Below, piece by piece: positions 15,943 through 23,319 of a stretch of 32,896 bases of DNA. The notes beneath the pieces were generated by a model that ran no database searches, was not told the origin of the DNA, and saw nothing but the letters and a program-made list of their open reading frames with translations. The DNA is from Chthonomonas sp. GTDB taxonomy: Bacteria; Armatimonadota; Fimbriimonadia; Fimbriimonadales; Fimbriimonadaceae. The stretch covers positions 1 through 32,896 of the forward strand of contig JAEURP010000013.1 in NCBI GenBank assembly GCA_016788585.1, written 5' to 3'. The position numbers and the translations under genes were made by a program. Within the stretch, counting starts at the first letter, position 1, and every line of letters starts with the position of its first letter.

Positions 15943-17277
15943 TCAATGTCCCTCTACGAATCGCACAGGCCGGCCAATCATACGCCCGATCAAGGCACCA
16001 TCGGCAACCATGTGATGTCCACTCAAGAAGACATGCTCGATCCGACCATGAATATTCATGCCTTCAAATGGTGACCAGCCGCAATGGCTCTGAAGCCACT
16101 CGTTTTCTATGATCCATTCCTTGTCCAGATCGACCACAGTCAAGTCGGCGTCAAACCCCGGTTCGATGCGCCCTTTGCCATGAACATTGTAAATCTGGGC
16201 TGGATTCTCACAGAGCATTCTCACCAGCTGATTTAGCGGCAGCTCGCCTTTGTGCACCCAATCGAGCAGGATCGGAAGCATTGTCTGCACTCCCGGTATC
16301 CCGCTTGGGCTGTCGGGATAGGGTTGTGACTTCTCATACGTCGTGTGCGGAGCATGGTCGCTACCAAACACGTCGAAAAGACCAGCCTTCACGGCTTGCC
16401 ACAACCCTTGGCGGTGCACTTCCGACCGAATTGGCGGATTCATCTGTACTTTGGTGCCCAATGTCTCATAGGCATCGGCGTTCAGCGTCAAGTGTTGTGG
16501 AGTAACTTCGCAAGTTGTGTTGAGCCCCTTTCGCTTGGCATCAGCCAAGAGGGGAAGCTCATCTCGGGTCGAAACGTGGAGTACGTGGATTGGATGTCCT
16601 GTTTCAGCGCTCAGCCTAAGAATGCGCTCCGTTGCGAGCCGCGCGGCTTCCGCATCACGCCGAATAGGATGTTCTCGCACATGCGGCTCGCCCGGACTTC
16701 GCATGGCCTTACGTTCGCGTAACCGTGCTTCATCTTCAGCATGAACTGGGCTCCTCCTGCGACAAGACATGAGAACCCGGCGCAGATGTTCATCATCGTC
16801 CACCAAAAGAGGCCCCGTCGAGCTTCCCATGAAAATCTTAATCCCGGGAGTACCGGGAAGATTTTCAAGGTGGCCCAATTCATCGACATTCTCCTTCGAC
16901 GCTCCGACAAAGAAAGCATGGTCGGTCCACGTCCTACCGTAGGCAAGGTCTAGTTTCTCGTTGAGCGCCTCTTCGCTGGTCGTAGTCGGATCTGTGTTGG
17001 GCATCTCAAAGATGGTGGTAATGCCACCCATGATCGCGGCTCGAGTCCCGCTCTCAAGGTCCTCCTTGTGCGTTAGGCCTGGCTCGCGAAAGTGGACCTG
17101 CGTGTCGATGCCACCCGGAAGGACATGCAGATGAGTGGCATCAAGCGTTACCTCACTGGTCGCCTCGCGTAAGTCCCCAACCTGCCAAATCTTTCCTTCA
17201 AGGACTCCAATGTCTGCCTGAAGCGATTTCGAGCCGATGACGATAGTGCCGCCCATGATTCTCAGGTCGAGGTGCAT
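15943..17277 (-). CDS. pyrC: Dihydroorotase-family amidohydrolase with a DTQVH metal motif
   Basis: A 444-residue cyclic amidohydrolase. Dihydroorotase closes carbamoyl-aspartate to dihydroorotate in pyrimidine synthesis. The family signature PGGIDTQVHFREPGLTHKED (55-74 region), carboxy-lysine K147 in GIKIFMGSS, H179, H234 and D307 in GSDHAPH are present. The usual DxHxH has Gln60 where the first His should be. From memory, a subgroup of dihydroorotases known mainly in Alphaproteobacteria has the same DTQVHFREPG and GSSTG segments and the same length, so this is probably a true subgroup trait. Activity as dihydroorotase is therefore likely but not certain; hydantoinase-like activity is possible. 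No other pyr gene is adjacent. It is divergent from dnaK. Confidence 0.85.
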   Translation of the reverse strand: MHLDLRIMGGTIVIGSKSLQADIGVLEGKIWQVGDLREATSEVTLDATHLHVLPGGIDTQVHFREPGLTHKEDLESGTRAAIMGGITTIFEMPNTDPTTTSEEALNEKLDLAYGRTWTDHAFFVGASKENVDELGHLENLPGTPGIKIFMGSSTGPLLVDDDEHLRRVLMSCRRRSPVHAEDEARLRERKAMRSPGEPHVREHPIRRDAEAARLATERILRLSAETGHPIHVLHVSTRDELPLLADAKRKGLNTTCEVTPQHLTLNADAYETLGTKVQMNPPIRSEVHRQGLWQAVKAGLFDVFGSDHAPHTTYEKSQPYPDSPSGIPGVQTMLPILLDWVHKGELPLNQLVRMLCENPAQIYNVHGKGRIEPGFDADLTVVDLDKEWIIENEWLQSHCGWSPFEGMNIHGRIEHVFLSGHHMVADGALIGRMIGRPVRFVEGH

Positions 17278-17310
17278 GATCGCTTAGGTTGTACCCCGAG
17301 GTGCGTTAGG

Positions 17311-17334
17311 ACCATGAAACCAACATGGTATAAT
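17311..17334 (+). promoter_or_regulatory. dnaK promoter with embedded palindrome
   Basis: A perfect TATAAT (17329-17334) lies about 55 bases before dnaK. Immediately upstream, and sharing one base with it, is an inverted repeat: ACCATG (17311-17316), a seven-base spacer, CATGGT (17324-17329). It fills the -35/-10 spacer, a typical operator position. The -35 itself is weak (TTAGGA at 17306). No CIRCE element is present. Confidence 0.55.
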
Positions 17335-17389
17335 CCGCGTTACTTTAGTGTAGAACGCTCAAGTCGTTTGATAGCACGGGATTAAAATA

Positions 17390-19309
17390 ATGTCACGAAC
17401 GGTAGGAATTGACTTAGGAACAACCAATTCAGTGGTTGCTGTTATGGAAGGCGGTGAGCCGGTCGTTATTGCGACCGCCGAAGGAACACGTACGCTGCCC
17501 AGTGTCGTCGGTTTCAAGAACAATGGAGAGCGACTGGTTGGGGTTACCGCTAAGAGACAGGCTGTCGTTAACCCAGAGAATACAGTCCAGTCCATCAAGC
17601 GCTTTATGGGGCACAAGTTCAGCGAGGTCTCAGCGGAGGCCAGCCGCGTTGCCTATCAGGTGAAGGAAGACAAGAAGGGCAATTGTGTCGTTCACATTCC
17701 GGCCGTCGGCAAGGATTACACGCCCGAAGAGATCAGTTCTATGATTCTACAGAAGCTCAAGGCCGACGCCGAAAGTTATCTTGGCGGTGCAGTCACCAAG
17801 GCTGTTATCACTGTTCCTGCTTACTTCAACGACTCTCAGCGCAAGGCAACTAAGGATGCGGGTGAAATTGCCGGCCTCGAAGTACTTCGCATCATCAACG
17901 AGCCAACAGCGGCATCGCTGGCTTACGGGCTGGATAAGAAAGCCAACGAAACCATCATGGTTTTCGACCTTGGTGGCGGTACGTTCGACGTGTCGGTTCT
18001 CGACGTTGGTGATGGCGTTTTTGAAGTTCGCTCGTCGGCAGGCGACAGCCACTTGGGTGGCGACGACTTCGACCAGAAGATCGTGGAATGGCTCGCAAGT
18101 GAGTTCCGCAAGGACAATGGCATTGATCTTCTTAACCAGAAGGATGCCCTCCAACGGCTTCGAGAAGCGGCTGAGAAGGCCAAAATCGAACTGAGCAGTC
18201 AGGTCAGCGCAAACATCAACTTGCCGTTCATCACGGCCGTGGATAACCAGCCCAAGCACCTCGACTACAATCTCACGAGGGCTCAATTTGAAGCGCTCTG
18301 CGCTGACCTCCTGAAGCGTATCGAAGTCCCCGTCAAGACGGCTCTCGAGGACGCTAAGGTCAGTACAAGCGATCTAAACGAAGTCATCTTGGTGGGCGGT
18401 TCAATTCGAATGCCGATGGTTCAGGATTTGGTACAGAAACTTACGGGCAAGGCACCTAACAAGGGCGTGAACCCTGATGAGGCTGTTGCCATCGGCGCAG
18501 CGATTCAGGCTGGCATCCTGGGTGGGGAAGTCAAGGACATTCTCCTGCTCGACGTGACTCCGCTCAGCCTAGGCGTTGAGACGCAAGGCGGCATCTTCGA
18601 TAAGATTATCGAGCGCAACACCACGATTCCGACAAAGAAGAGTCGAACATACACTACTGCGGTGGATAACCAGCCCGAAGTTGAGATTCACATCTTGCAA
18701 GGCGAGCGACCACTGGCCCGTGACAATAAGTCGCTTGGTCGTTTCAACCTAACCGGCATTCCACCCGCTCCGGCGCGAGTTCCACAGATCGAAGTGACGT
18801 TCGATATCGATGCAAACGGCATCCTGCAGGTAAATGCAAAGGACAAGGCGACGAACAATGAGCAGAAGATCACCATCACCGGCTCTGGCTCGCTCAGTCG
18901 TGACGAGATCGATCGAATGGTTGCCGAGGCCGAGGCCAACGCTGCTTCTGACAAGGAAGCGCAGGACCTTGCGGAGATTAAGAACAAGGGCGAAAACCTT
19001 TGCTTCCAGATCGAGAAGCAGATGCGCGATAACCCAAACCTCTTCAGCGAGACTGACAAGACGCAGATCGAAGACAAGGTCCGCGCGCTACGGCTCGCGA
19101 TCGGCGCCGATAAGAAGGACGACATTCAGGCAGCCTACACAGAGCTTGAGTCCGAGAGCCATCGAATTGCCGAGGAAATCTACAAGGCAAACCAAGGGCA
19201 ACCCCAAGATGGCGAGAATCCGCCTTCTGAGGAGGAGCCTGTGGGCGCTGGTGTAGGTGCGACCGAAGGCGAAGTCATCGACGCCGAGTTCAAGGAAGAC
19301 GACAAGTAA
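17390..19309 (+). CDS. dnaK: Molecular chaperone DnaK (Hsp70)
   Basis: DnaK is the cytoplasmic ATP-driven chaperone that binds unfolded hydrophobic segments with DnaJ and GrpE. The 639-residue protein is complete. The nucleotide-binding domain has IDLGTTNS (7-14), [15 protein letters not shown], the [12 protein letters not shown] hinge and [14 protein letters not shown]. The substrate domain has [14 protein letters not shown] and the IPTKKS and LARDNKSLG loops. A helical lid and an acidic tail ([14 protein letters not shown]) finish the chain. grpE and dnaJ are not adjacent. It is transcribed alone from a TATAAT promoter, with an intrinsic terminator right after the stop. A second AT-rich TAAAAT stretch abuts the start codon. 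Confidence 0.98.
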   Translation: MSRTVGIDLGTTNSVVAVMEGGEPVVIATAEGTRTLPSVVGFKNNGERLVGVTAKRQAVVNPENTVQSIKRFMGHKFSEVSAEASRVAYQVKEDKKGNCVVHIPAVGKDYTPEEISSMILQKLKADAESYLGGAVTKAVITVPAYFNDSQRKATKDAGEIAGLEVLRIINEPTAASLAYGLDKKANETIMVFDLGGGTFDVSVLDVGDGVFEVRSSAGDSHLGGDDFDQKIVEWLASEFRKDNGIDLLNQKDALQRLREAAEKAKIELSSQVSANINLPFITAVDNQPKHLDYNLTRAQFEALCADLLKRIEVPVKTALEDAKVSTSDLNEVILVGGSIRMPMVQDLVQKLTGKAPNKGVNPDEAVAIGAAIQAGILGGEVKDILLLDVTPLSLGVETQGGIFDKIIERNTTIPTKKSRTYTTAVDNQPEVEIHILQGERPLARDNKSLGRFNLTGIPPAPARVPQIEVTFDIDANGILQVNAKDKATNNEQKITITGSGSLSRDEIDRMVAEAEANAASDKEAQDLAEIKNKGENLCFQIEKQMRDNPNLFSETDKTQIEDKVRALRLAIGADKKDDIQAAYTELESESHRIAEEIYKANQGQPQDGENPPSEEEPVGAGVGATEGEVIDAEFKEDDK

Positions 19310-19331
19310 GCCACGAAGGGACTGACTCTAA

Positions 19332-19374
19332 GGTCGGGCAGGTCGGGCTACTCTGACCTGCCCGGCTTCGTTTT
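19332..19374 (+). terminator. Intrinsic terminator after dnaK
   Basis: GGGCAGGTC (19336-19344) pairs perfectly with GACCTGCCC (19355-19363) over a 10-nt loop. The stem extends outward by a few more pairs. It is followed by CTTCGTTTT. The hairpin starts about 22 bases after the dnaK stop. Confidence 0.85.
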
Positions 19375-19430
19375 GCAAATCCGAACAAACCCACACAAAT
19401 CCAAGCAAAACAAAGTGGTAAAACCCGAAC

Positions 19431-19862
19431 ATGCCATACGAGGTTAAAGAGAAGCCCGAACTTTGGGCCGTTGGAATGACTTGGAAGGGTTCGGATAGTA
19501 AGGAGATTCCCCAGTTGTGGGACCGTTTCGTACCTGTAATGCACGACGTGCGCCCCGCGGGATTTCCCGAGCAAGGCTTCGGAATCTGCAGAAATTGGGA
19601 CGAACAGAACAAGTCGTTTGAGTATATGGCGGGCGTCGAGACAAGTAGCACCGCCGATGCACCCGAGGGCATGGAGAAGTGGCAGATTCCCGCCGCAACC
19701 TACGCTGTGTTCAAAGCGACTCTTCCTACCATCATGCAAGACATGAACGCTGCCTGCGAAGAGGTGAAGCCCGCCGGCCCGATTATCGAGCTCTATGACG
19801 AGGACTTCAATCCTCCCGCCGGCAAGATGGACATGTGGATCTACATCCCGATCGAAGCATGA
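19431..19862 (+). CDS. GyrI-like small-molecule-binding domain protein
   Basis: A 143-residue stand-alone domain of the GyrI/effector-binding type, the fold also found at the C terminus of AraC- and MerR-like regulators. Evidence is the run of segments PELWAVGMTWKGSD, IPQLWDRFVPVMHD, GICRNWDEQ with FEYMAGVE, the WQIPAATYAVFKATLP strand and the terminal IELYDEDFNPP...MDMWIYIPIEA (two segments of that order). No DNA-binding domain is attached, so it may be a ligand sink or a lone effector domain. Its stop overlaps the next start as ATGA. It is the first gene of a four-gene run. Confidence 0.75.
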   Translation: MPYEVKEKPELWAVGMTWKGSDSKEIPQLWDRFVPVMHDVRPAGFPEQGFGICRNWDEQNKSFEYMAGVETSSTADAPEGMEKWQIPAATYAVFKATLPTIMQDMNAACEEVKPAGPIIELYDEDFNPPAGKMDMWIYIPIEA

Positions 19863-20371
19863 CGACTGCGCTTCTCATCGGGGCGACGCTGATCTCGCCC
19901 TACCAAGCCAAGGGACCGCAGGTGGAGTTTAGGCTCTTTGGCGGCAGTTCCTTCGTCATCACAACCGATCCGAAACTGTCTCCTAAGACGGTCGAGCATG
20001 TGCTGGCCCTGGTGCGAAGGGGCTTCTACGACGAGCAGCGATTCCATCGAGTCGAGAGCTGGGTGACCCAATGGGGTGCGCCTGCCAGCAGAACCGAACC
20101 CTTGGATAGCGATGCCGTTGGCGATGGCGGCTCAGGCAAAGACATTCCGATCTTCGAAGCTGCACCTAACGTGGACTTCAAGCGCGGCATCGTGGGCGTC
20201 GCATCGACTGGTTTTCAGGTTCCTGGCGACTCGCAACTGTTTATCCTCAAGCGCGACACCGAGCGCCTCTATGGAAGCTACGCGGTGGTTGGTCAAGTTA
20301 CCAGGGGAATGGATGTCGTCGGCAAGATCAGGAAAGGAGACCGAATCAAATGGGCCAAGATTCTAAAGTAA
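19859..20371 (+). CDS. Cyclophilin-type peptidyl-prolyl cis-trans isomerase
   Basis: Cyclophilins isomerise Xaa-Pro bonds during protein folding. About 170 residues. The core motifs are SPKTVEHVLALVRRGFYD, RFHRVESWVTQWGAP (active-site Arg in FHRV), RGIVGVAS, SQLFILKRD and YAVVGQVTRGMDVVGKI. The N-terminal 18 residues are moderately hydrophobic and could be a weak signal sequence, so location is uncertain. The ATG at 19859 overlaps the upstream stop (ATGA) and is preferred to the frame's earlier ATG at 19835. The 3' end overlaps the next gene by 22 bases. Coupled translation in a small operon is likely. Confidence 0.85.
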   Translation: MTTALLIGATLISPYQAKGPQVEFRLFGGSSFVITTDPKLSPKTVEHVLALVRRGFYDEQRFHRVESWVTQWGAPASRTEPLDSDAVGDGGSGKDIPIFEAAPNVDFKRGIVGVASTGFQVPGDSQLFILKRDTERLYGSYAVVGQVTRGMDVVGKIRKGDRIKWAKILK

Positions 20372-20868
20372 GAGCAGCTTTGGAGAGCCAATACCTTGGC
20401 ACGCTGAGCATGATGCGTGAGTGCATCACCTTGGCTACGCCAGAAATCTGGGTTGGCAGTACTTGGCCCCGCCACTTCTGGCGCATCGCCTTCCACGGGC
20501 TGTTCTACACAGACTTGTACTCCGGTCAGACAGTCGAGGACCATAAGGATTGGCCCGGGACGAAGTCTACCGGCGGTGGCTTGTGGCTCGACGACGAAGA
20601 CAATGACCCAAACGAGGGCCCCTACACGCAAGAGGACATGCTGAACTACTGCGACTGGCTTGCAGAAGACATTCCTAAGCGACTCGCGGTGATGGACTTA
20701 GAGGCTGATACTTGCGGCATTCCTTGGTACGACCCTTTTCCAAAGCTCGACCACCAAATGCTGAACATAAGGCACTTGGCTGGGCATGTCGGGCAGCTCA
20801 GTGAACTCCTGATGGGGGCCGGGGTGGATGGCGATTATTGGAAGTCGCGCCACTACAAGAAGGGTTAA
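20350..20868 (+). CDS. DinB-like putative metal-binding protein
   Basis: A 172-residue helical protein with a His pattern like the DinB superfamily: H49 in the first long helix pair (HFWRIAFHGLFYTD) and HLAGH (142-146) in the last (DHQMLNIRHLAGHVGQL). These could form a three-His metal site. The middle has an acidic stretch (WLDDEDNDPNEG). The substrate is unknown. It begins inside the cyclophilin gene and ends four bases before the VOC gene, so all four small genes probably share a transcript. It is not closely similar to the DinB-family protein at 15400. Confidence 0.72.
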   Translation: MGQDSKVRAALESQYLGTLSMMRECITLATPEIWVGSTWPRHFWRIAFHGLFYTDLYSGQTVEDHKDWPGTKSTGGGLWLDDEDNDPNEGPYTQEDMLNYCDWLAEDIPKRLAVMDLEADTCGIPWYDPFPKLDHQMLNIRHLAGHVGQLSELLMGAGVDGDYWKSRHYKKG

Positions 20869-20871
20869 GGC

Positions 20872-21237
20872 ATGCCTCAAGAGCCTACTTCCGAGCCCAT
20901 TCATATCATCCAGGGGGCTGCGGTCATCCAGGTGACCGACATCGCGCCGACCGTTCGCTTCTACCGCGACCTATTGGGCTTTAGTTGTGACTTTCAAGAC
21001 GTGAAGTACGCCGTGGTCTGGCGCGACAATGCCGCAGTGCACTTTCGCAAGGGGCCGACCAAATCAACCGAGGTCGAGCTATTCTTCTGGGTGAAAGACG
21101 CCGACATCCTGCACGCCGAGTTCATGAGCAAGGGCGTACCAGCGGGAGAAGTGGAGAGCCAGCCCTACGGCATCCGCGACTTTAGTGTGACCGACCCGAA
21201 CGGAGTAAAGATCGTGTTTGGCCACGACCTAGAATAG
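20872..21237 (+). CDS. VOC (glyoxalase/bleomycin-resistance) family protein
   Basis: A 121-residue single VOC unit with two beta-alpha-beta-beta-beta modules: IQGAAVIQVTDIAPTVRFYR and DLLGFSC at the start, and DADILHAEFMSKGV then GIRDFSVTDPNGVKIVFGHD at the end. The C-terminal DPNG...I.FG pattern is characteristic. Members include glyoxalases, dioxygenases and antibiotic-binding proteins, so no reaction can be assigned. It is the last gene of the four-gene run and is followed at once by a hairpin shared with convergent rplL. Confidence 0.82.
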   Translation: MPQEPTSEPIHIIQGAAVIQVTDIAPTVRFYRDLLGFSCDFQDVKYAVVWRDNAAVHFRKGPTKSTEVELFFWVKDADILHAEFMSKGVPAGEVESQPYGIRDFSVTDPNGVKIVFGHDLE

Positions 21238-21268
21238 AGAAGAGCCCCCAGCCGAAGCTGGAGGCTCT
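21229..21268 (-). terminator. Terminator of rplJ-rplL, possibly bidirectional
   Basis: AGAGCC (21241-21246) with GGCTCT (21263-21268), and CCAGC with GCTGG, form a stem around a CGAA tetraloop with one C-A mismatch. Read on the minus strand it is followed by a T-rich stretch, fitting termination of rplL. On the plus strand there is no T run, though the hairpin follows the VOC stop. Confidence 0.7.
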
Positions 21269-21287
21269 GGACACTAACGGGTAAGAA

Positions 21288-21674
21288 CTACTTGAGTTCG
21301 ACCTTTCCGCCAGCTTCTTCGATCTGCTTCTTGATCGCTTCGGCGTCTTCCTTGCTGGTGTTCTCCTTAACGTTGTTAGGAGCACCATCAACGAGGTCCT
21401 TAGCTTCCTTGAGGCCGAGACCGGTGATTTCCCGGACGACCTTAATGACGCCGAGCTTGTTGTCGCCGGCAGCGGAGAGAACGACCGTGAATTCGGTCTT
21501 CTCTTCGGCAGCAGCGCCACCGGCATCACCACCACCACCCATCATCATGGGCATTCCCATCATGGGGGCAGCGGCTGTTACGCCAAACTTGTCTTCGAGG
21601 GCCGTCTTCAGCTCACTGAGCTCAAGAGCGGTCATACCACTGATCTTTTCTACGAGGTCTGCAACGGCGGACAT
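21288..21674 (-). CDS. rplL: 50S ribosomal protein L7/L12
   Basis: L7/L12 forms the flexible stalk of the large subunit that recruits translation GTPases. At 128 residues it is of normal length. An N-terminal dimerisation part ([28 protein letters not shown] region) is followed by a Met/Gly/Ala-rich hinge ([13 protein letters not shown]). The conserved C-terminal domain has [28 protein letters not shown] and [10 protein letters not shown]. Its ATG overlaps the rplJ stop (TAATG). AGGAG lies just upstream inside rplJ, so translation is likely coupled to rplJ. Confidence 0.97.
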   Translation of the reverse strand: MSAVADLVEKISGMTALELSELKTALEDKFGVTAAAPMMGMPMMMGGGGDAGGAAAEEKTEFTVVLSAAGDNKLGVIKVVREITGLGLKEAKDLVDGAPNNVKENTSKEDAEAIKKQIEEAGGKVELK

Positions 21675-22417
21675 TATTCTGTTTCTCCTTCTGGGGCGGC
21701 TTCTTCAGCCGGGGTTTCTGCTTCGGCGGCGGCCTCAGCGGTCGGGGCTTCGGCTTCGGCCTCAGCGGGGGCAGCTTCTTCTGCGGGAGCCTCGGCTTCG
21801 GCTGCTGGTGCAGCTTCGGCGGCAGGCTCGGCGGCCTTGGCGGCCGGAGCTGGAGCGGGGGCGCCTTCACCCACCTTGTCGGCAACAGCACCAATCACAC
21901 GGATTGGGTCGGCATACAAGGCTTCGATGACACCAACCAGGTTCGAGAGCGGAGCCGCAATGGCGCCGATCACCTGGGCGATTAGCACGTCTCGTGGCGG
22001 GAGCTTGCTGAACGCCTCGACCTGTTTGTCGGTCATTGGCTTCTTGTCAAAAATCCCGCCCTTAACGGTCAGCTTCTTGGTCGAGTTGGCAAAATCGAAG
22101 AGCAACTTAGCACATTCGGTTTCGTTCTCAAACAAGAAAGCATAGGCCGTAGGGCCGCCCTTCAGGTCGTCGGCGAGGATACTGATATCTTCACCAATCG
22201 CGCGCTGGAAAAGCGTGTTCTTGATAACGTGGATTTCGCCGCCCTTGGCTCGCAGATCGCTGCGCAACTTTTGAACTTGCTTAACCGTGAGGCCGCGATA
22301 GTCGGTAAAGACTACGCCCTTGGACTTGGCGTACCAGTCCTGCGTCCTCTCGATCGTTTGCGCTTTTTCTGCGGTGCCCTCAGACTTGTAGGCCGGGGCT
22401 TTTTCTGCGGTAGGCAT
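21674..22417 (-). CDS. rplJ: 50S ribosomal protein L10 with Ala/Glu-rich C-terminal extension
   Basis: L10 anchors the L7/L12 stalk to 23S rRNA. The core is clear: [42 protein letters not shown] and [18 protein letters not shown]. The last 63 residues (about 185-247) are almost only Ala, Glu and Pro, an extension beyond normal L10 length. The open frame runs back to 22519, but it would cross an intrinsic hairpin and T tract. The ATG at 22417 ([11 protein letters not shown]) is therefore chosen; ATG 22447 is the alternative. A good promoter and attenuator-like leader lie upstream. rplK and rplA are not upstream here, unlike the common gene order. Confidence 0.95.
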   Translation of the reverse strand: MPTAEKAPAYKSEGTAEKAQTIERTQDWYAKSKGVVFTDYRGLTVKQVQKLRSDLRAKGGEIHVIKNTLFQRAIGEDISILADDLKGGPTAYAFLFENETECAKLLFDFANSTKKLTVKGGIFDKKPMTDKQVEAFSKLPPRDVLIAQVIGAIAAPLSNLVGVIEALYADPIRVIGAVADKVGEGAPAPAPAAKAAEPAAEAAPAAEAEAPAEEAAPAEAEAEAPTAEAAAEAETPAEEAAPEGETE

Positions 22418-22448
22418 AGCGTTTTGCTTAACCCATTGCTGTTGCATC

Positions 22449-22483
22449 AAAAAAGCTTGCGGGCCAAACGACCGCCGCAAGCT
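22449..22483 (-). promoter_or_regulatory. Attenuator-like hairpin in the rplJ leader
   Basis: On the minus strand a perfect 9-bp stem (AGCTTGCGG at 22483-22475 with CCGCAAGCT at 22462-22454), a 12-nt loop and a run of six T form a textbook intrinsic terminator. It lies between the rplJ promoter and the rplJ start. Its position matches L10 autoregulatory leaders, although it could instead be the terminator of the gene at 22631. Confidence 0.7.
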
Positions 22484-22565
22484 CATAGACCCACCTTGGC
22501 GGGTTACTTTGCTATTCAATTTGCGATCCCTCGGCGCGCAGACCGTGCTTCAAAAGAAGGGGTCT

Positions 22566-22593
22566 ATTATGACTTTCGCCACGCAACTGTCAA
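22566..22593 (-). promoter_or_regulatory. rplJ-rplL promoter
   Basis: A perfect TTGACA (22593-22588 on the minus strand) is 16 bases from CATAAT (22571-22566). Transcription would start near 22558 and give a leader of about 140 bases to the ATG at 22417. It is the best consensus promoter in the window. Confidence 0.75.
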
Positions 22594-22630
22594 CAGGTTA
22601 CGCAAATTATGGCCCAGTGAGGCCAAAAAG

Positions 22631-23206
22631 TCAAGGGTGGGGCTGAACGGCGGGCTTAACCATTTCGGTTTTCGTCATCGGTGGGGCACCAACTCCAAGC
22701 ACGCCGACTTGGAAAGGGCGTACCCGAGCCGTACAAAACCCTTTAGCGACAAGCGGGGAACCTTCTGCGACCTTTGCCGCCGTGGTGTCATCTTTTGCAA
22801 GAATCACCATCATTCGCTTTCCATCGTCCATATACATGCCAGACATCATCAAACTGCCTTGCTTAGCCAAGGTGACTGTGTAGTTTGATTCATGATCTTT
22901 AGCTGCAGCTTGCATGCCATCGGTTGAGGAAGCGCTGGACGATTTTTCGGCATAGTCCACGACATAGACGTTTTGTCCGTTTACCTTCCCGTTAGAAGAA
23001 GAAAAGCCCGACATGGAACCGCCGTTTGCACTCCCGCCGGCACGTCCACTTGCAGAGCCACCCGCACGAGCACTCGCACTCGCAGAGCCTTGGCTTGATC
23101 CAACCGAAGTTGCTTGGCCCTCGATTTCGACTTGAGATTGAGCCCATGCCAGGCTAATGCCAACGACCGAGATAAGAAGTGCGAACGAAAATAGACGATT
23201 TTTCAT
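22631..23206 (-). CDS. Secreted protein with Ser/Gly/Ala-rich linker and YCII-like domain
   Basis: A 191-residue exported protein. The signal peptide is MKNRLFSFALLISVVGISLA with cleavage near AWA-QS. Residues about 35-75 are almost only Ser, Gly and Ala, with repeating ASARAGGSASGRAGGSA-type units. The rest looks like a YCII-related dimeric alpha/beta barrel: YVVDYAEKS, then DHESNYTVTLAKQGSLMMSG, GKRMMVILAKDD, AAKVAEGSPLVAKG and ARVRPFQV. This matches the family order of His, G-x-L-x-x-x-G, an acidic helix and a final V-x-P-F. YCII domains are usually cytoplasmic, so secretion is unusual. The reaction is unknown. It is divergent from the first protease. Confidence 0.65.
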   Translation of the reverse strand: MKNRLFSFALLISVVGISLAWAQSQVEIEGQATSVGSSQGSASASARAGGSASGRAGGSANGGSMSGFSSSNGKVNGQNVYVVDYAEKSSSASSTDGMQAAAKDHESNYTVTLAKQGSLMMSGMYMDDGKRMMVILAKDDTTAAKVAEGSPLVAKGFCTARVRPFQVGVLGVGAPPMTKTEMVKPAVQPHP

Positions 23207-23301
23207 GATTCACCAACAAGTATTGGCAAGACGTCCGAGTCTTCACCAGGGTTCACTTCATGCGAATTTCAGAACAAAAGCCGTGATCGCCATACCTTTA
23301 C

Positions 23302-23313
23302 TACTATATAGTA
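23302..23313 (+). promoter_or_regulatory. Palindromic -10 region of the first protease gene
   Basis: TACTATATAGTA is a perfect 12-bp palindrome containing the -10 candidate TATAGT (23307-23312), seven bases before the ATG at 23320. The transcript would be leaderless or nearly so. Confidence 0.45.
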
Positions 23314-23319
23314 AGAGCC

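Noticed and set aside
17335-17389. Possible CIRCE element upstream of dnaK
   Set aside because: No TTAGCACTC-N9-GAGTGCTAA-like inverted repeat is present; only short fragments resemble it.
17747-18286. 179-residue minus-strand frame inside dnaK
   Set aside because: Shadow frame of a highly conserved gene; no start context or domain.
21292-21930. 212-residue plus-strand frame opposite rplL and rplJ
   Set aside because: It is a shadow of two certain ribosomal protein genes and is compositionally an Ala/Glu-tail antisense product rich in Arg, Leu and Pro.
22418-22519. N-terminal extension of L10
   Set aside because: It would translate through the hairpin and T tract of the leader and has no similarity to L10.
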